From NCBI GenBank assembly GCA_016744455.1, contig JADGEI010000001.1, forward strand, positions 248,001 to 312,000: a stretch of DNA of 64,000 bases, given 5' to 3'. The position numbers were made by a program, and so were the translations under genes. The notes beneath the pieces were generated by a model. That model had not been told where the DNA came from and did no database searches. It worked only from the letters and a program-made list of their open reading frames with translations. The DNA is from Alcanivoracaceae bacterium. Lineage in GTDB: Bacteria; Pseudomonadota; Gammaproteobacteria; Xanthomonadales; Marinicellaceae. The number at the start of each line of letters is the position of its first letter. The first letter of the stretch is position 1. Positions 8,833 through 17,935 of the stretch are shown here, piece after piece.

Positions 8833-10524
8833 CTATTTGATTTGATTAGTTAATAATTCAACTAATTCTAGTTTTTCTTGAGTGTTTAAACCCTTTACTG
8901 CTTTTTTATCGCGCAATCTTCCTATTTTAATCTTTTGTAGTAGTTTTTCAAAGTGTTTTATTATGTCTTTCAACTCTAATAGTAATTGTTCTTCGTTTAA
9001 ATCAAGTGGAACAGTTACTAATGAACTTAAATGGGAATGAGTTTTGTGCCCTCTAAATTTTTCAATTAAAGCTGCGGTACTTATATTGGGGTTTAAACGG
9101 CAAAAATCAATAATACGGGTCAATATATTTATGCCATTTTGCTTTAAATGTGAAATTTCCAAATCATTTGGAAGGTTGATCACTAAGCTAGGTTGGTTTA
9201 ATAAAATGGCAATAGCTTTTCGAACGGGGGTCCACTGGTCAATATTTTGTATTTTTGTTACAGGAGTTTTTTCTGTAAAGTTAATACTTGATTTAGTTAT
9301 TTTACTGACTTCTTCAGTTAATAATTTGCGAAATTGCCCCTTAGGTAGTTCTTTTATATAACTGCTACTTTTATCAATGAATTTAGCCCTACCATCAATG
9401 GCATTGAGGTCGATATTTTGAGATAGTTTTTTCATCAAAAAATCAGACAATGAGGTAGAATTATCTAGTTGATTTTGAAAGGCATCTTTGCCAAATTCAT
9501 TTACGTAGGTGTCTGGGTCATGTTTATCTGGCAAAAATAAAAATCGAATATTTTTGTCGTCTCTGTATACTGGCAATGATGTTACTAAGGCTTTCCATGC
9601 TGCTTCAACTCCTGCTTTGTCACCATCAAAGCAAAAGATAACTTCCTCATGACTTCTTAGTAGGGTAACTATATGATGTTGACTTGTCGCAGTTCCTAGT
9701 GTTGCACAACAGTTTTTAAAACCTGCTTGGTATAATGCAATGACATCCATATAGCCTTCCACAACAATAATACTAGTAGATTTGCTATGTTTTCTAGCTA
9801 AATTAAGAGCGTATAATTCTTTACCTTTATGAAAAAGAGGTGTTTCTGGGGAGTTTAGGTATTTTGGCTTCTGGTCTTTTAATATGGCTCGTCCTCCAAA
9901 AGCGATCACTCTCCCACGACGGTCTTGAATAGGAAACATGACACGGCCTCGGAATTTATCATATATTCGTCCGTTATCATTTTGGGCTAATAAGCCAGCT
10001 GTCATTAATTCATTTTGATTGACGTTAACTAGTCTTTTTATTAATCCATCCCATTTGTCTTCAGCAAACCCTATTTGAAATATTTGTGCTGTTTCGGGCG
10101 AAATTCCTCGATTTGTTATGTAGTCTTTTGCAAAAGTAGAGTTATTATAATTGTTTGCATAATATCGATTTGCTTTATCGGTGATCTCATAGAGATTTTT
10201 ACTTTTATTACTAGCTTGAAATGTACCCTGGTTTGGAACTTCCATACCTGCAGAATTGGCTAATGTTTCAATAGCATCGACAAATTCCATTCCTTCAAAT
10301 TCCATTAGGAAGCCGATTGCACTACCATGTTGGCCACAACCAAAACAGTGATAAAATTGCTTATTTTGACTTACAGTAAATGAAGGTGTGTTTTCTGTAT
10401 GAAAAGGGCAGAGAGCTTGATAGTCTTTACCGGCTTTTTTCAATGTTACTCGAGGCGAAATAACGTCGACAATATCTACCCTGTCTAGTACTTGATCGAT
10501 GAATTCTGAAGGAATGCCTGCCAT
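8833..10524 (-). CDS. dnaG: DNA primase
   Basis: Synthesises RNA primers at the replication fork. The 563-residue protein has an N-terminal CHC2 zinc-binding domain (CPFHTENTPSF and FHCFGCG-like YHCFGCGQHG), the RNA-polymerase core with EGYMDVIAL, and the TOPRIM acidic motif FCFDGDKAG. The C-terminal third, which contacts DnaB helicase, is divergent as usual. It lies between yqeY and rpoD. The bases before its ATG are C-rich on the coding strand and give no Shine-Dalgarno sequence; a 10-bp palindrome lies upstream. Confidence 0.96.
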   Translation of the reverse strand: MAGIPSEFIDQVLDRVDIVDVISPRVTLKKAGKDYQALCPFHTENTPSFTVSQNKQFYHCFGCGQHGSAIGFLMEFEGMEFVDAIETLANSAGMEVPNQGTFQASNKSKNLYEITDKANRYYANNYNNSTFAKDYITNRGISPETAQIFQIGFAEDKWDGLIKRLVNVNQNELMTAGLLAQNDNGRIYDKFRGRVMFPIQDRRGRVIAFGGRAILKDQKPKYLNSPETPLFHKGKELYALNLARKHSKSTSIIVVEGYMDVIALYQAGFKNCCATLGTATSQHHIVTLLRSHEEVIFCFDGDKAGVEAAWKALVTSLPVYRDDKNIRFLFLPDKHDPDTYVNEFGKDAFQNQLDNSTSLSDFLMKKLSQNIDLNAIDGRAKFIDKSSSYIKELPKGQFRKLLTEEVSKITKSSINFTEKTPVTKIQNIDQWTPVRKAIAILLNQPSLVINLPNDLEISHLKQNGINILTRIIDFCRLNPNISTAALIEKFRGHKTHSHLSSLVTVPLDLNEEQLLLELKDIIKHFEKLLQKIKIGRLRDKKAVKGLNTQEKLELVELLTNQIK

Positions 10525-10556
10525 TTGAAGGGGGGAGTATTAATAAATAGTAATAG

Positions 10557-10578
10557 TATCACACATCCATGTGTGATA
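10557..10578. repeat. Perfect palindrome between yqeY and dnaG
   Basis: TATCACACAT and ATGTGTGATA are exact inverted repeats separated by two bases. No T-run follows on either strand, so it is not a standard terminator. Its place inside the rpsU-yqeY-dnaG-rpoD operon suggests an RNA processing stem or a protein-binding site. Confidence 0.6.
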
Positions 10579-10597
10579 TAGGTATTAAAAAAAGGTA

Positions 10598-11044
10598 TTA
10601 CGTTTGTAATAAAGCTTTGATTTTTTGGCTAACTTGACCCATGTCTGCTTTTCCTGCAATTTGTGGTCTCAACATTCCCATAACTTTGCCCATGTCTTGC
10701 ATGCCTTGAGCACCAATTTTATCAATGCTTTGCTTAATTAACTTTTCAAGTTCGGATTCATTTAATTGTGCTGGTAAGTATTTTTCCAAAACTCCAATTT
10801 CATAAATTTCTTGATCAGCTAAATCTTGACGATTAGCGTCTTGGTACTGTTTTGCAGAGTCTTTACGTTGTTTAACCATTTTAATTACAATGGCAAGAAC
10901 ATCATCATCTGTTAAATCTTTACGTTCGTCAACTTCGACTTGTTTAATAGCGGCTGTCAATAAACGAATTGTTCCAAGAAGTTTTTTTTCTTTAGCCCGC
11001 ATCGCTGACTTCATGTCTTCAATAATGTTATCTTTAAAAGACAT
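10598..11044 (-). CDS. yqeY: GatB/YqeY domain protein
   Basis: Protein of 148 residues related to the C-terminal tRNA-binding tail of GatB, but free-standing; its cellular role is not established. Motifs include GTIRLLTAAIKQVEVDER, YLPAQL and MGKVMGMLRPQIAGKADMG. It lies four bases after rpsU and before dnaG, the conserved order in many gammaproteobacteria. The start ATG at 11044 agrees with the family N-terminus (MSFKDNIIEDMKSAMRAKEK). Confidence 0.92.
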   Translation of the reverse strand: MSFKDNIIEDMKSAMRAKEKKLLGTIRLLTAAIKQVEVDERKDLTDDDVLAIVIKMVKQRKDSAKQYQDANRQDLADQEIYEIGVLEKYLPAQLNESELEKLIKQSIDKIGAQGMQDMGKVMGMLRPQIAGKADMGQVSQKIKALLQT

Positions 11045-11048
11045 TTTT

Positions 11049-11261
11049 TTAGTACTTACGTTTGCGCATTCTCTGCATTCTAGCTTGACGTTCTGTGCGT
11101 TTTACTGCAGCTGCACGTTTTCTTTTGCGTTCTTGAGTTGGTTTTTCGTAAAACTGTCTCTTACGTGATTCTGCTAAAGTTCCTGCACGTTCACATGAAC
11201 GTTTGAAACGTCTAAGAGCGATATCAAATGGCTCGTTATCCCTTACTTTTACGCTAGGCAT
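11049..11261 (-). CDS. rpsU: 30S ribosomal protein S21
   Basis: Small basic ribosomal protein of 70 residues needed for initiation on 30S subunits. It begins [20 protein letters not shown], the canonical S21 start, and ends in an Arg/Lys-rich tail. The frame is open five codons further upstream, but the ATG at 11261 is preceded by TTTGGAGAAAAC, a proper ribosome-binding site, and matches the family N-terminus. It is first in the operon with yqeY, dnaG and rpoD. Confidence 0.96.
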   Translation of the reverse strand: MPSVKVRDNEPFDIALRRFKRSCERAGTLAESRKRQFYEKPTQERKRKRAAAVKRTERQARMQRMRKRKY

Positions 11262-11301
11262 GAATGTTTTCTCCAAATTGGTGGATGTTAAAAAGGCGAG
11301 T

Positions 11302-11329
11302 ATTTTAACTGCAATAAACTAAATGGCAA
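11302..11329 (-). promoter_or_regulatory. Candidate sigma-70 promoter of the rpsU-yqeY-dnaG-rpoD operon
   Basis: On the minus strand TTGCCA (11329-11324), a 16-base spacer and TAAAAT (11307-11302) lie about 40 bases upstream of the rpsU start. Each hexamer matches consensus at five of six positions. Confidence 0.55.
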
Positions 11330-11395
11330 AGAAAAGTTTATCTATTTAACCTATAAAGACGTTAAAATAGCTTTTTTATAACTATTTCAAACAAT

Positions 11396-12046
11396 ATGAG
11401 CTTAGAAAACCGTTATTTTAGCGTAAAAAATCGAATAAACAATGAATCTGTTAATTTACTTGCTGTCAGTAAAAAACAACCGATTGAAAAAATTAGCAGT
11501 TTATATAATTTAGGTCAAAGGATGTTTGGAGAGAGTTACATACAAGAAGCAGTTACAAAAATTGAAAGCTTAGAAGGTTTAGATATTCAGTGGCATTTTA
11601 TTGGTCCTATACAATCTAATAAAACTAAGTACATTGCAAAATATTTTAACTGGGTACAATCAGTAGACTCACATAAAATCTTGAGGCGTTTAAATAAACA
11701 ACGAAATGATTGTCAATCGAAGCTTAATGTATTGTTGCAGCTTAAAGAAGGTGAAGAAGAGAGTAAAAGAGGACTTCATGTAGATGAATTGCTGGATATT
11801 TGTGCTAGCTTTAAAGAGTATAGAAAGTTAAAATTACGTGGGCTGATGTCGATCCCTGCACCAACATCGATTCGTGCCGAACAATTGGCTCAATTTAAAC
11901 TCTGTGGAAATGCGTTTCAGGCTATGCAAAAAATAGTACCTGTTGATACGTTATCTATAGGAATGAGTAATGATTTGGAAACTGCAATTGAGTGTGGTTC
12001 AACTATGGTACGGGTTGGTACAGATATTTTTGGAAAACGTGTTTAG
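11396..12046 (+). CDS. yggS: YggS family pyridoxal phosphate homeostasis protein
   Basis: PLP-binding protein of 216 residues with the alanine-racemase-like barrel; the family keeps vitamin B6 and amino acid pools in balance and has no confirmed enzyme reaction. The PLP lysine is in LLAVSKKQP near residue 27. Other motifs are FGESYIQEA, WHFIGPIQSNK, LRGLMSIPAP, LSIGMSNDLETAIECG and VRVGTDIFG. In many relatives the gene sits beside pilT or proC; here it is alone, divergent from rpsU. Confidence 0.93.
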   Translation: MSLENRYFSVKNRINNESVNLLAVSKKQPIEKISSLYNLGQRMFGESYIQEAVTKIESLEGLDIQWHFIGPIQSNKTKYIAKYFNWVQSVDSHKILRRLNKQRNDCQSKLNVLLQLKEGEEESKRGLHVDELLDICASFKEYRKLKLRGLMSIPAPTSIRAEQLAQFKLCGNAFQAMQKIVPVDTLSIGMSNDLETAIECGSTMVRVGTDIFGKRV

Positions 12047-12089
12047 CATTTTTCTATAAACATGGATAGTATATTGGGTTGTAATGTTA

Positions 12090-12536
12090 TCAATTGTCAT
12101 GTTGTAAAAATTTATCCAAGCAGTTTGCAAATTTCTCTCTGTCTTTATGATTTAAAGCTTTTGGGCCGCCAGTATTAACACCGCTGCTGCGTAGGGTTTC
12201 CATAAAGTTACGCATTTGTAATCTGGATTTGATGTTTTCATTAGTATAAAGATCGCCACGTGGATTGAGGGCTAGAGCGCCTTTTGCTATGGCATCTGAC
12301 GCTAATGGGATATCGGCAGTCACCACTAAGTCGTTTGGCTTGATTCGTTTAACTATTTCGTCATCCGCTACATCGAAGCCTTGCTGTACTTGGATAGATT
12401 TAATAAATTTAGATGGCGGCGTAGATATATATTGATTAGCGATTAATGTGATATAAGTTTGAGTGCGATTAGCCGCGCGGAAAATAATATCTTTAATTGC
12501 ATTTGGACAAGCATCGGCATCAACCCAGATTTTCAT
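12090..12536 (-). CDS. yaiI: YaiI/YqxD family protein (DUF188)
   Basis: Protein of 148 residues of the UPF0178/DUF188 family, whose fold is related to PIN nucleases but whose function is unproven. It begins [16 protein letters not shown] with the conserved Asp pair, and continues with [22 protein letters not shown] and LNPRGDLYT. It is convergent with yggS and divergent from the gamma-glutamyltransferase gene, sharing a short upstream region with it. Confidence 0.9.
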   Translation of the reverse strand: MKIWVDADACPNAIKDIIFRAANRTQTYITLIANQYISTPPSKFIKSIQVQQGFDVADDEIVKRIKPNDLVVTADIPLASDAIAKGALALNPRGDLYTNENIKSRLQMRNFMETLRSSGVNTGGPKALNHKDREKFANCLDKFLQHDN

Positions 12537-12544
12537 AGAAATTT

Positions 12545-12573
12545 TATTTGTTTTAGTTAAACAGGTGTATAAT
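12545..12573 (+). promoter_or_regulatory. Candidate promoter for the gamma-glutamyltransferase gene
   Basis: A perfect TATAAT (12568-12573) lies 30 bases before the ATG at 12604. The -35 region (TATTTG at 12545, 17-base spacing) is weak. Confidence 0.35.
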
Positions 12574-12603
12574 TCTACACTAATAGTACCTAGGTCAATA
12601 TTT

Positions 12604-14301
12604 ATGATTCAAAATATTAGAGTTTTTTTCATTTTCACATTGCTGTTAAGTTTTGTATCTGCTGCGGCTGATAGAGTAACAGGTTTGTCATTTGTTACAC
12701 GTTCTCCTGTGTTAGCAACTAATGGTATGGCAGCAACTTCACAACCGTTGGCTACACAAGTGGCATTAGATATATTAAAGTCTGGGGGAAATGCTATTGA
12801 TGCGGCGATTGCTGCCAATGCGATGTTGGGGTTAGTAGAACCAACAGGGAATGGTATGGGGGGTGACTTATTTGCTATGGTCTGGGATGCTGAAACTAAA
12901 AAATTGTATGGTTTGAATGGTTCAGGTCGTTCCCCTAAGTCTTTGACTAGACAGTGGTTTGTTGATAATGGATACAAAAAAATCCCATCTCATGGCGCTT
13001 TACCCGTTTCTGTTCCAGGTGCTGTTGATGGTTGGTTCATGTTACATGAGAGGTTTGGTTCGAAACCTATGTTAGACATCCTTCAACCCACCATAACTTA
13101 TGCCGAAAAAGGTGTACCTATTACACAGCTTATTGCTTATTATTGGAATTTGTCTGTACCACGGTTGAGTAAATATCCAGGTTTTGTTGAACAGTATACA
13201 ATTAATGGAAAAGCCCCCAAAGAAGGTCAAATTTGGAAAAATCCAAATCTTGCGAAAACATTAAAGGCAATTGCCATTGGTGGACGTGATGCTTTTTATA
13301 AAGGAGATATTGCACATACTATTGCTGACTATATGAAAGAGCAGGGAGGCTTTGTTAACTATGAAGACATGGCAAGTCATAAGGGTAATTGGGTAATCCC
13401 TGTTAGTACTAACTACCGAGGTTATGATGTTTGGGAGCTTCCACCAAACGGTCAAGGCATTGCCGCTTTGCAAATCCTTAATATTTTAGAACGCTTTGAT
13501 GTTGCTAGTATGCAATTGGATTCAGCAGAATATGTGCATTTGTTTACTGAAGCAAAAAAACTTGCCTTTGAGGACCGTGCTAAGTTTTATGCGGATCCAG
13601 ATTTTAATAAGGTTCCTCTGTTAGAATTAATATCAAAATCATATGCAAATAAAAGAATGGAGCTAATCAATTCAAGTAAGGCGGGTAAAAGTTACCCTGC
13701 TGGTAACCCTGCTTTAAAACATGGAGATACTATCTACTTAACTGTAGCGGACAAAGAAGGTAATATGGTGTCGCTGATCCAGAGTAATTATCGTGGGATG
13801 GGTTCAGGCATGACGCCACCAGGTTTAGGTTTTATTCTACAAGATCGTGGAGAGTTGTTTACGTTAGAAAAAGACCATTTTAATACATTTGAAGGAGGGA
13901 AACGCCCATTTCATACAATTATTCCTGCATTTATCAGTAAAGATGATGTGCCTTGGCTTAGTTTTGGTTTGATGGGTGGTGCAATGCAACCACAAGGTCA
14001 TGCACAAATTGTGGTTAATATGGTGGATTTTGGTATGGATGTACAGGAAGCTGGAGATGCTCCACGTATACATCACACAGGATCTTCTGAACCGACAGGT
14101 GAGGTTATGGAAAATGGAGGAGTTGTTAATTTGGAAACGGGATTCTCATATAGGACAGTAAGAAAACTCATGCGAATGGGTCATAAAATTCAATTTGCTA
14201 ATGGACCATATGGTGGTTATCAGGCGATACAAGTCATGTCAAATGGTGTTTATCATGGGGCCTCTGAATCAAGAAAAGATGGTCAAGCAGCTGGTTATTA
14301 A
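12604..14301 (+). CDS. ggt: Secreted gamma-glutamyltransferase family protein
   Basis: Ntn-hydrolase of 565 residues that self-cleaves into two subunits and removes or transfers gamma-glutamyl groups, for example from glutathione. A signal peptide ([18 protein letters not shown]) predicts periplasmic location. N-terminal motifs are [19 protein letters not shown] and GNGMGGDLF. The catalytic Thr376 lies in [15 protein letters not shown], and the lid region reads [12 protein letters not shown]. The final part has [14 protein letters not shown]. The frame is open 47 codons upstream, but ATG 12604 follows TAGGTC and starts the signal peptide. Exact substrate is uncertain; the family includes cephalosporin acylases. 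Confidence 0.9.
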   Translation: MIQNIRVFFIFTLLLSFVSAAADRVTGLSFVTRSPVLATNGMAATSQPLATQVALDILKSGGNAIDAAIAANAMLGLVEPTGNGMGGDLFAMVWDAETKKLYGLNGSGRSPKSLTRQWFVDNGYKKIPSHGALPVSVPGAVDGWFMLHERFGSKPMLDILQPTITYAEKGVPITQLIAYYWNLSVPRLSKYPGFVEQYTINGKAPKEGQIWKNPNLAKTLKAIAIGGRDAFYKGDIAHTIADYMKEQGGFVNYEDMASHKGNWVIPVSTNYRGYDVWELPPNGQGIAALQILNILERFDVASMQLDSAEYVHLFTEAKKLAFEDRAKFYADPDFNKVPLLELISKSYANKRMELINSSKAGKSYPAGNPALKHGDTIYLTVADKEGNMVSLIQSNYRGMGSGMTPPGLGFILQDRGELFTLEKDHFNTFEGGKRPFHTIIPAFISKDDVPWLSFGLMGGAMQPQGHAQIVVNMVDFGMDVQEAGDAPRIHHTGSSEPTGEVMENGGVVNLETGFSYRTVRKLMRMGHKIQFANGPYGGYQAIQVMSNGVYHGASESRKDGQAAGY

Positions 14302-14315
14302 ATCAGGAGAAGTAT

Positions 14316-15071
14316 ATGGTTGTAAATAAGTTTGGAAAATATTTAATTTGGGTTGTTTCTATAATTTCTATTGTAGGTATGTTTTTTTTAGATCCGATTC
14401 AGCAAGATTTGGTTTATCACATTACTGCTGATAAGAGGGAGATGTTAGGAATTCCAAATTTTTGGAATGTTGTATCAAATATTCCATTTTTAATAGTCGG
14501 TATTTTGGGGTTAGTGAAATTTAATAGATTAAAATTGATACCTGAAATGGGGGTTGCCTACTGGTTGTTGTTTTTTGGTGTGGCTATGGTGGCTTTTGGT
14601 TCTGGTTATTATCATTTGAACCCGAATAACTCTACATTAGTATGGGATAGGCTACCTATGACTATAGCCTTTATGTCGCTTTTTTCTATTATTATTTCTG
14701 AATTCGTGGATATAAGAAAAGGAGCTCTTTTGTTGTTACCATTAATTGTTATTGGTATTTTATCTGTAGTTTACTGGCAAATGTATGATGATTTGAGATT
14801 TTACGCTTTGGTCCAATTTTTACCAATAGTATTGATTCCTATTATTTTAGTATTTTATCAGGCCAGTTTTGTCAATAATACGGGTTATTGGTTGGTATTG
14901 TTGGCCTATATAGCAGCAAAAATATTGGAATATTTTGATGCACAAGTGTTCGCATTGTTAGGAGGGATTATTAGTGGTCATTCTCTAAAACATATTTCAG
15001 CAGCTATTGGTATCTTTTTGCTTTTTTTATGTTATAAAAATAGACTTAGAGTTTATTCTTTAGAGGGTTAG
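14316..15071 (+). CDS. CREST-superfamily (alkaline ceramidase-like) membrane hydrolase
   Basis: Integral membrane protein of 251 residues with about seven hydrophobic segments. Motifs expected for the CREST superfamily (alkaline ceramidases, PAQR receptors) are visible: FWNVVSNIPF near the first helices, Ser/His in FGSGYYHLNP, Asp in WDRLPMTIAFM, and paired His in GHSLKHISAA. These would form a zinc site in the membrane. It begins 14 bases after the gamma-glutamyltransferase stop behind CAGGAGAAG, so the two are co-transcribed. Amide hydrolysis is the family expectation; the substrate is unknown. Confidence 0.75.
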   Translation: MVVNKFGKYLIWVVSIISIVGMFFLDPIQQDLVYHITADKREMLGIPNFWNVVSNIPFLIVGILGLVKFNRLKLIPEMGVAYWLLFFGVAMVAFGSGYYHLNPNNSTLVWDRLPMTIAFMSLFSIIISEFVDIRKGALLLLPLIVIGILSVVYWQMYDDLRFYALVQFLPIVLIPIILVFYQASFVNNTGYWLVLLAYIAAKILEYFDAQVFALLGGIISGHSLKHISAAIGIFLLFLCYKNRLRVYSLEG

Positions 15072-15079
15072 ATTCAATA

Positions 15080-15964
15080 TTATTTAAACATGTAAGCTAA
15101 AACAGCTTGCCGAACTAACACGCCATTTTTGACTTGTTCCAAGATAACTGATTGATTGCCATCTGCTATGCTTGAGGTGATTTCAACGCCACGGTTTACA
15201 GGTCCAGGATGCATGACGATACAGTCAATTTTAGCTAGCTTGAGCTTGTCATTAGTGAGTCCAAAATTATGGTGGTAATTATCTAAATCAGGTATGGCAT
15301 GTTTCGCAATTCTTTCTTTCTGAATTCGCAACATTACTATTACATCAGCATCGCTCGCGGCTTGTTGAAAATCTTTACAGATTATCAATTTATTGGGCCT
15401 TGTTGGTAATAATTGCTCTGGAGCATATACATGAATTGAATTGTTGCCAAGTATATTAAGGCAATCAATTAAAGAGTTGGCAACGCGTGAGTGCTTTATG
15501 TCACCAATTATCGATATTTTAATATTAGTAATGTCTTGTTTGTGTTGTAAAATAGTATAAGTATCAAGCAAGGCTTGTGTTGGATGTTGGTTGTTTCCAT
15601 CACCAGCATTGATGAGTTTTGTCTTTGGATTCAACCACTTTTTAATTGTTTGGCATGTTTTATTATCCGAATGCCTAACAACAAATGCGTCAATTCCCAT
15701 TGCTTGTAGGGTTTGAATGGTGTCCCTTAACGTTTCTCCTTTTTTTGTTGAGCTTTTATCAATATTAACATTGATAACATCTGCTCCCAGTTTTTTTGCA
15801 GCAAGCTCGAAAGAGATTAATGTTCTGGTGCTATTTTCAAAGAATAAATTGGCAACTGATTTTCCTGCGAGTTCTTTTGAAGGGCTAATTAAGGTACTAG
15901 CTTGCAGAAAAATCGCTTTAATAGTTTCCTGGCTAAGGTCTTTGATGTCGATCAAATGTTTCAT
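15080..15964 (-). CDS. pyrB: Aspartate carbamoyltransferase catalytic subunit
   Basis: Joins carbamoyl phosphate and aspartate in the second step of pyrimidine synthesis. The 294-residue protein has the carbamoyl-phosphate motif FFENSTRTLISFE, SSTKKGETLRDT, HPTQALLDTYT and VMHPGPVNRG. The frame extends five codons upstream, but ATG 15964 overlaps the ruvX stop as ATGA and fits the family start (MKHLIDIKDLS). No pyrI regulatory gene, pyrR or pyrC lies beside it, unlike in Pseudomonas, where pyrR separates ruvX and pyrB. Confidence 0.95.
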   Translation of the reverse strand: MKHLIDIKDLSQETIKAIFLQASTLISPSKELAGKSVANLFFENSTRTLISFELAAKKLGADVINVNIDKSSTKKGETLRDTIQTLQAMGIDAFVVRHSDNKTCQTIKKWLNPKTKLINAGDGNNQHPTQALLDTYTILQHKQDITNIKISIIGDIKHSRVANSLIDCLNILGNNSIHVYAPEQLLPTRPNKLIICKDFQQAASDADVIVMLRIQKERIAKHAIPDLDNYHHNFGLTNDKLKLAKIDCIVMHPGPVNRGVEITSSIADGNQSVILEQVKNGVLVRQAVLAYMFK

Positions 15965-16383
15965 AGTAAATCTAACCATCTTTGTAGTATGTTTTTTGCT
16001 GCATGTGCATCAAGGTCTTTACTGTTTTTTCTTTTGCTATTACCTATTTTTCTAGCCATTGCAAAATCTTCTTGAGCTTGTAATGAGCTAAAGCGCTCAT
16101 CAACATAATGAATTGGTAGTTTATAACGTTTCTTTAGTTTTTTAGTAAAATTTTTTGTCTGCCTGGTGATTAACTGTTCTTCTCCATCTTCGGTTAATGG
16201 ATTGCCAACAATGATGGCTGCTGGTTGCCATTGTAGAATGATTTTATCGAGTTCTTGCCAGTTAAATCTTTTGTTAGTATGAATGGTTTTTAATGCTGCA
16301 GCTGTTTTGGTGATGGATTGACCTACGCTGATGCCAATATTTGAGAGGCCATAGTCAATTCCTAGATAACATTGTTCAAGCAT
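15961..16383 (-). CDS. ruvX: Putative Holliday junction resolvase / pre-16S rRNA nuclease
   Basis: RNase H-fold nuclease of 140 residues (YqgF). The family is implicated in maturation of the 16S rRNA 5' end and was earlier predicted to be a Holliday junction resolvase. Motifs are LGIDYGLSNIGISVG with the first catalytic Asp, VGNPLTEDGEE and YVDERFSS. It overlaps yqgE by eight bases and pyrB by four, in a tightly packed operon with gshB and tonB. Confidence 0.93.
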   Translation of the reverse strand: MLEQCYLGIDYGLSNIGISVGQSITKTAAALKTIHTNKRFNWQELDKIILQWQPAAIIVGNPLTEDGEEQLITRQTKNFTKKLKKRYKLPIHYVDERFSSLQAQEDFAMARKIGNSKRKNSKDLDAHAAKNILQRWLDLL

Positions 16384-16921
16384 GGCCTGCTCCGGATATG
16401 TTTTGGTAATTTTGTATGCCTATTGAAGCCAGTGACTTTTCCCAGATTTTATCTATATCAGTATTGAAAATTAAATCTAAATCAATAGGGCACGTTAACC
16501 ATGTATTGAGTGCTATTTCTTCTTCTAACTGGTTCTTATCCCAGCCAGAATAACCCAGAATAAATCTCCATTCATCGGAGAATTCATTGTTTGAAATTTT
16601 TTCTAATAGGTCTTTAGATGTGGTTAAAGTTAATTGGTTTTGAATAGCTCTAGAGTTGCTAAATTTTTGATTGTTGTTATGTAAAACAAAACCACAGTTT
16701 TTATTTAGGGGGCCGCCATCAAATGTTGATTGGTTAATCTCTGGTATTTTGAGATTTAAATCAGTAAATACTTGTTCGGTTTCCAGAGGCATAGGGTTGT
16801 TTATAATGAGCCCCATGGCTCCATCTTCGTTATGTTCGCAAACTAAAATGACGGTTTTTAAAAATCTCTTGTCTTGCATATCAGGTAATGCTATTAGTAA
16901 TTGGTTGTTAAAGTTCATCAT
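16376..16921 (-). CDS. yqgE: YqgE/AlgH family protein
   Basis: Protein of 181 residues of the UPF0301 family. It begins FNNQLLIALPDMQDKRFLKT, followed by CEHNEDGAMGLIINNPM, FDGGPLNKNCGFVLH and the conserved LGYSGWDKNQLEEEI. AlgH of Pseudomonas gave the family a regulatory name, but its molecular function is unknown. It sits between a tonB-like gene and ruvX, the order also found in Pseudomonas, with overlaps of four and eight bases. Confidence 0.93.
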   Translation of the reverse strand: MMNFNNQLLIALPDMQDKRFLKTVILVCEHNEDGAMGLIINNPMPLETEQVFTDLNLKIPEINQSTFDGGPLNKNCGFVLHNNNQKFSNSRAIQNQLTLTTSKDLLEKISNNEFSDEWRFILGYSGWDKNQLEEEIALNTWLTCPIDLDLIFNTDIDKIWEKSLASIGIQNYQNISGAGHA

Positions 16922-17775
16922 TTCTGTTTTATTTTATCACCAGGCAAAAATTGCCATGTTCTAGTTATGTATAGGATGTCCACATTGTTGATGTTATTTG
17001 GGATTGCCTCAAATGGAGCGGATAATTGCACCAAGTGTTCTGCGGCATCATCTATTGCTTTATAGCCAGATGACTTGTTTATGTATGTTTCTTTGATGCT
17101 TCCTGAAGAATTTATACCAACTGTCATGATTATGGTGCCTATGAATTCTCGTTGTTTTGCTTCGACTGGGTAATTTAAATTACTTACTCGTTCAATTTTT
17201 TTGACCCAAGTTTGCATGTAATTTGCAAATTCATATGATTTGGTGCTCGCTGATATGAATTTTGATTTTGGACGTTTAGCATATTTTTCAATACGGGTAG
17301 AAATGTTATTTTCAAGTTTTGCCAGTTTTTGAGATTTTGTTAGAAGCTTCTTGCTGTTGTTCTCCGTATTCTTAATATCAGGTGCAGTTTGCGATTTATG
17401 GATTTTAATTGTTGAATCGCTTGTTGAAATTAATTCGGTGTTTTTTAAGTCTTGAATATTTGGGATGTTTTCTATTTGCTCTTGAAGGTGGTTGCCTTCA
17501 TCTTCTACTGAAATTCCAGTTTTAATATTTTGTGGTCTCACACTTTTTTCTGATTCTCCACCCCCTTGTTGGTCATTTTCAGCTAAATAATCCGCTTTAT
17601 CAGGTGTGTCGGGGCTTTTTTGTTTTGATAAAATAACATCTAGAGTTGGCATTGGGTCATTGGTGCTCTTATCTTCTAAAGTAAATACTATACCAAGTAC
17701 TAAAGCGCTTATGATCAGTGCGCTAAGTACAAATGTCAGTATGTTTTTGTCTGTCGTCGTTATTCTATTTTTCAC
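16918..17775 (-). CDS. tonB: TonB-family energy transducer
   Basis: Inner-membrane protein of 285 residues with one N-terminal helix (TFVLSALIISALVLGIVF), a long periplasmic linker rich in charged and polar residues, and a C-terminal TonB domain (YPVEAKQREFIGTIIMTVGI, then INKSSGYKAIDDAAEHLV and ITRTWQFLPG). TonB proteins pass proton-motive energy to outer-membrane receptors; in this exact genomic position Pseudomonas aeruginosa carries tonB3, reported to affect twitching motility. No exbB/exbD or receptor lies nearby. The GTG start is forced because an in-frame TAA precedes it. Confidence 0.88.
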   Translation of the reverse strand: MKNRITTTDKNILTFVLSALIISALVLGIVFTLEDKSTNDPMPTLDVILSKQKSPDTPDKADYLAENDQQGGGESEKSVRPQNIKTGISVEDEGNHLQEQIENIPNIQDLKNTELISTSDSTIKIHKSQTAPDIKNTENNSKKLLTKSQKLAKLENNISTRIEKYAKRPKSKFISASTKSYEFANYMQTWVKKIERVSNLNYPVEAKQREFIGTIIMTVGINSSGSIKETYINKSSGYKAIDDAAEHLVQLSAPFEAIPNNINNVDILYITRTWQFLPGDKIKQK

Positions 17776-17935
17776 TTAAAAGGTGCCTCGATTAATAAGC
17801 GTCTAGAAAATGTGCATGTATCGTTTAAAATATTTGAGTACAAATCGAATATGCCAGTGACTCGCATGATGCAAGCAGTGTTTTCGATAATGTTATCGAG
17901 TGTTTTAAGGAGGTGTTTGTAAATCATTAATTAAT

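Noticed and set aside
17885..17898. Small palindrome CGATAATGTTATCG in the gshB-tonB gap
   Set aside because: Only six-base arms and no T-run; too short to call as a terminator or operator without comparison.
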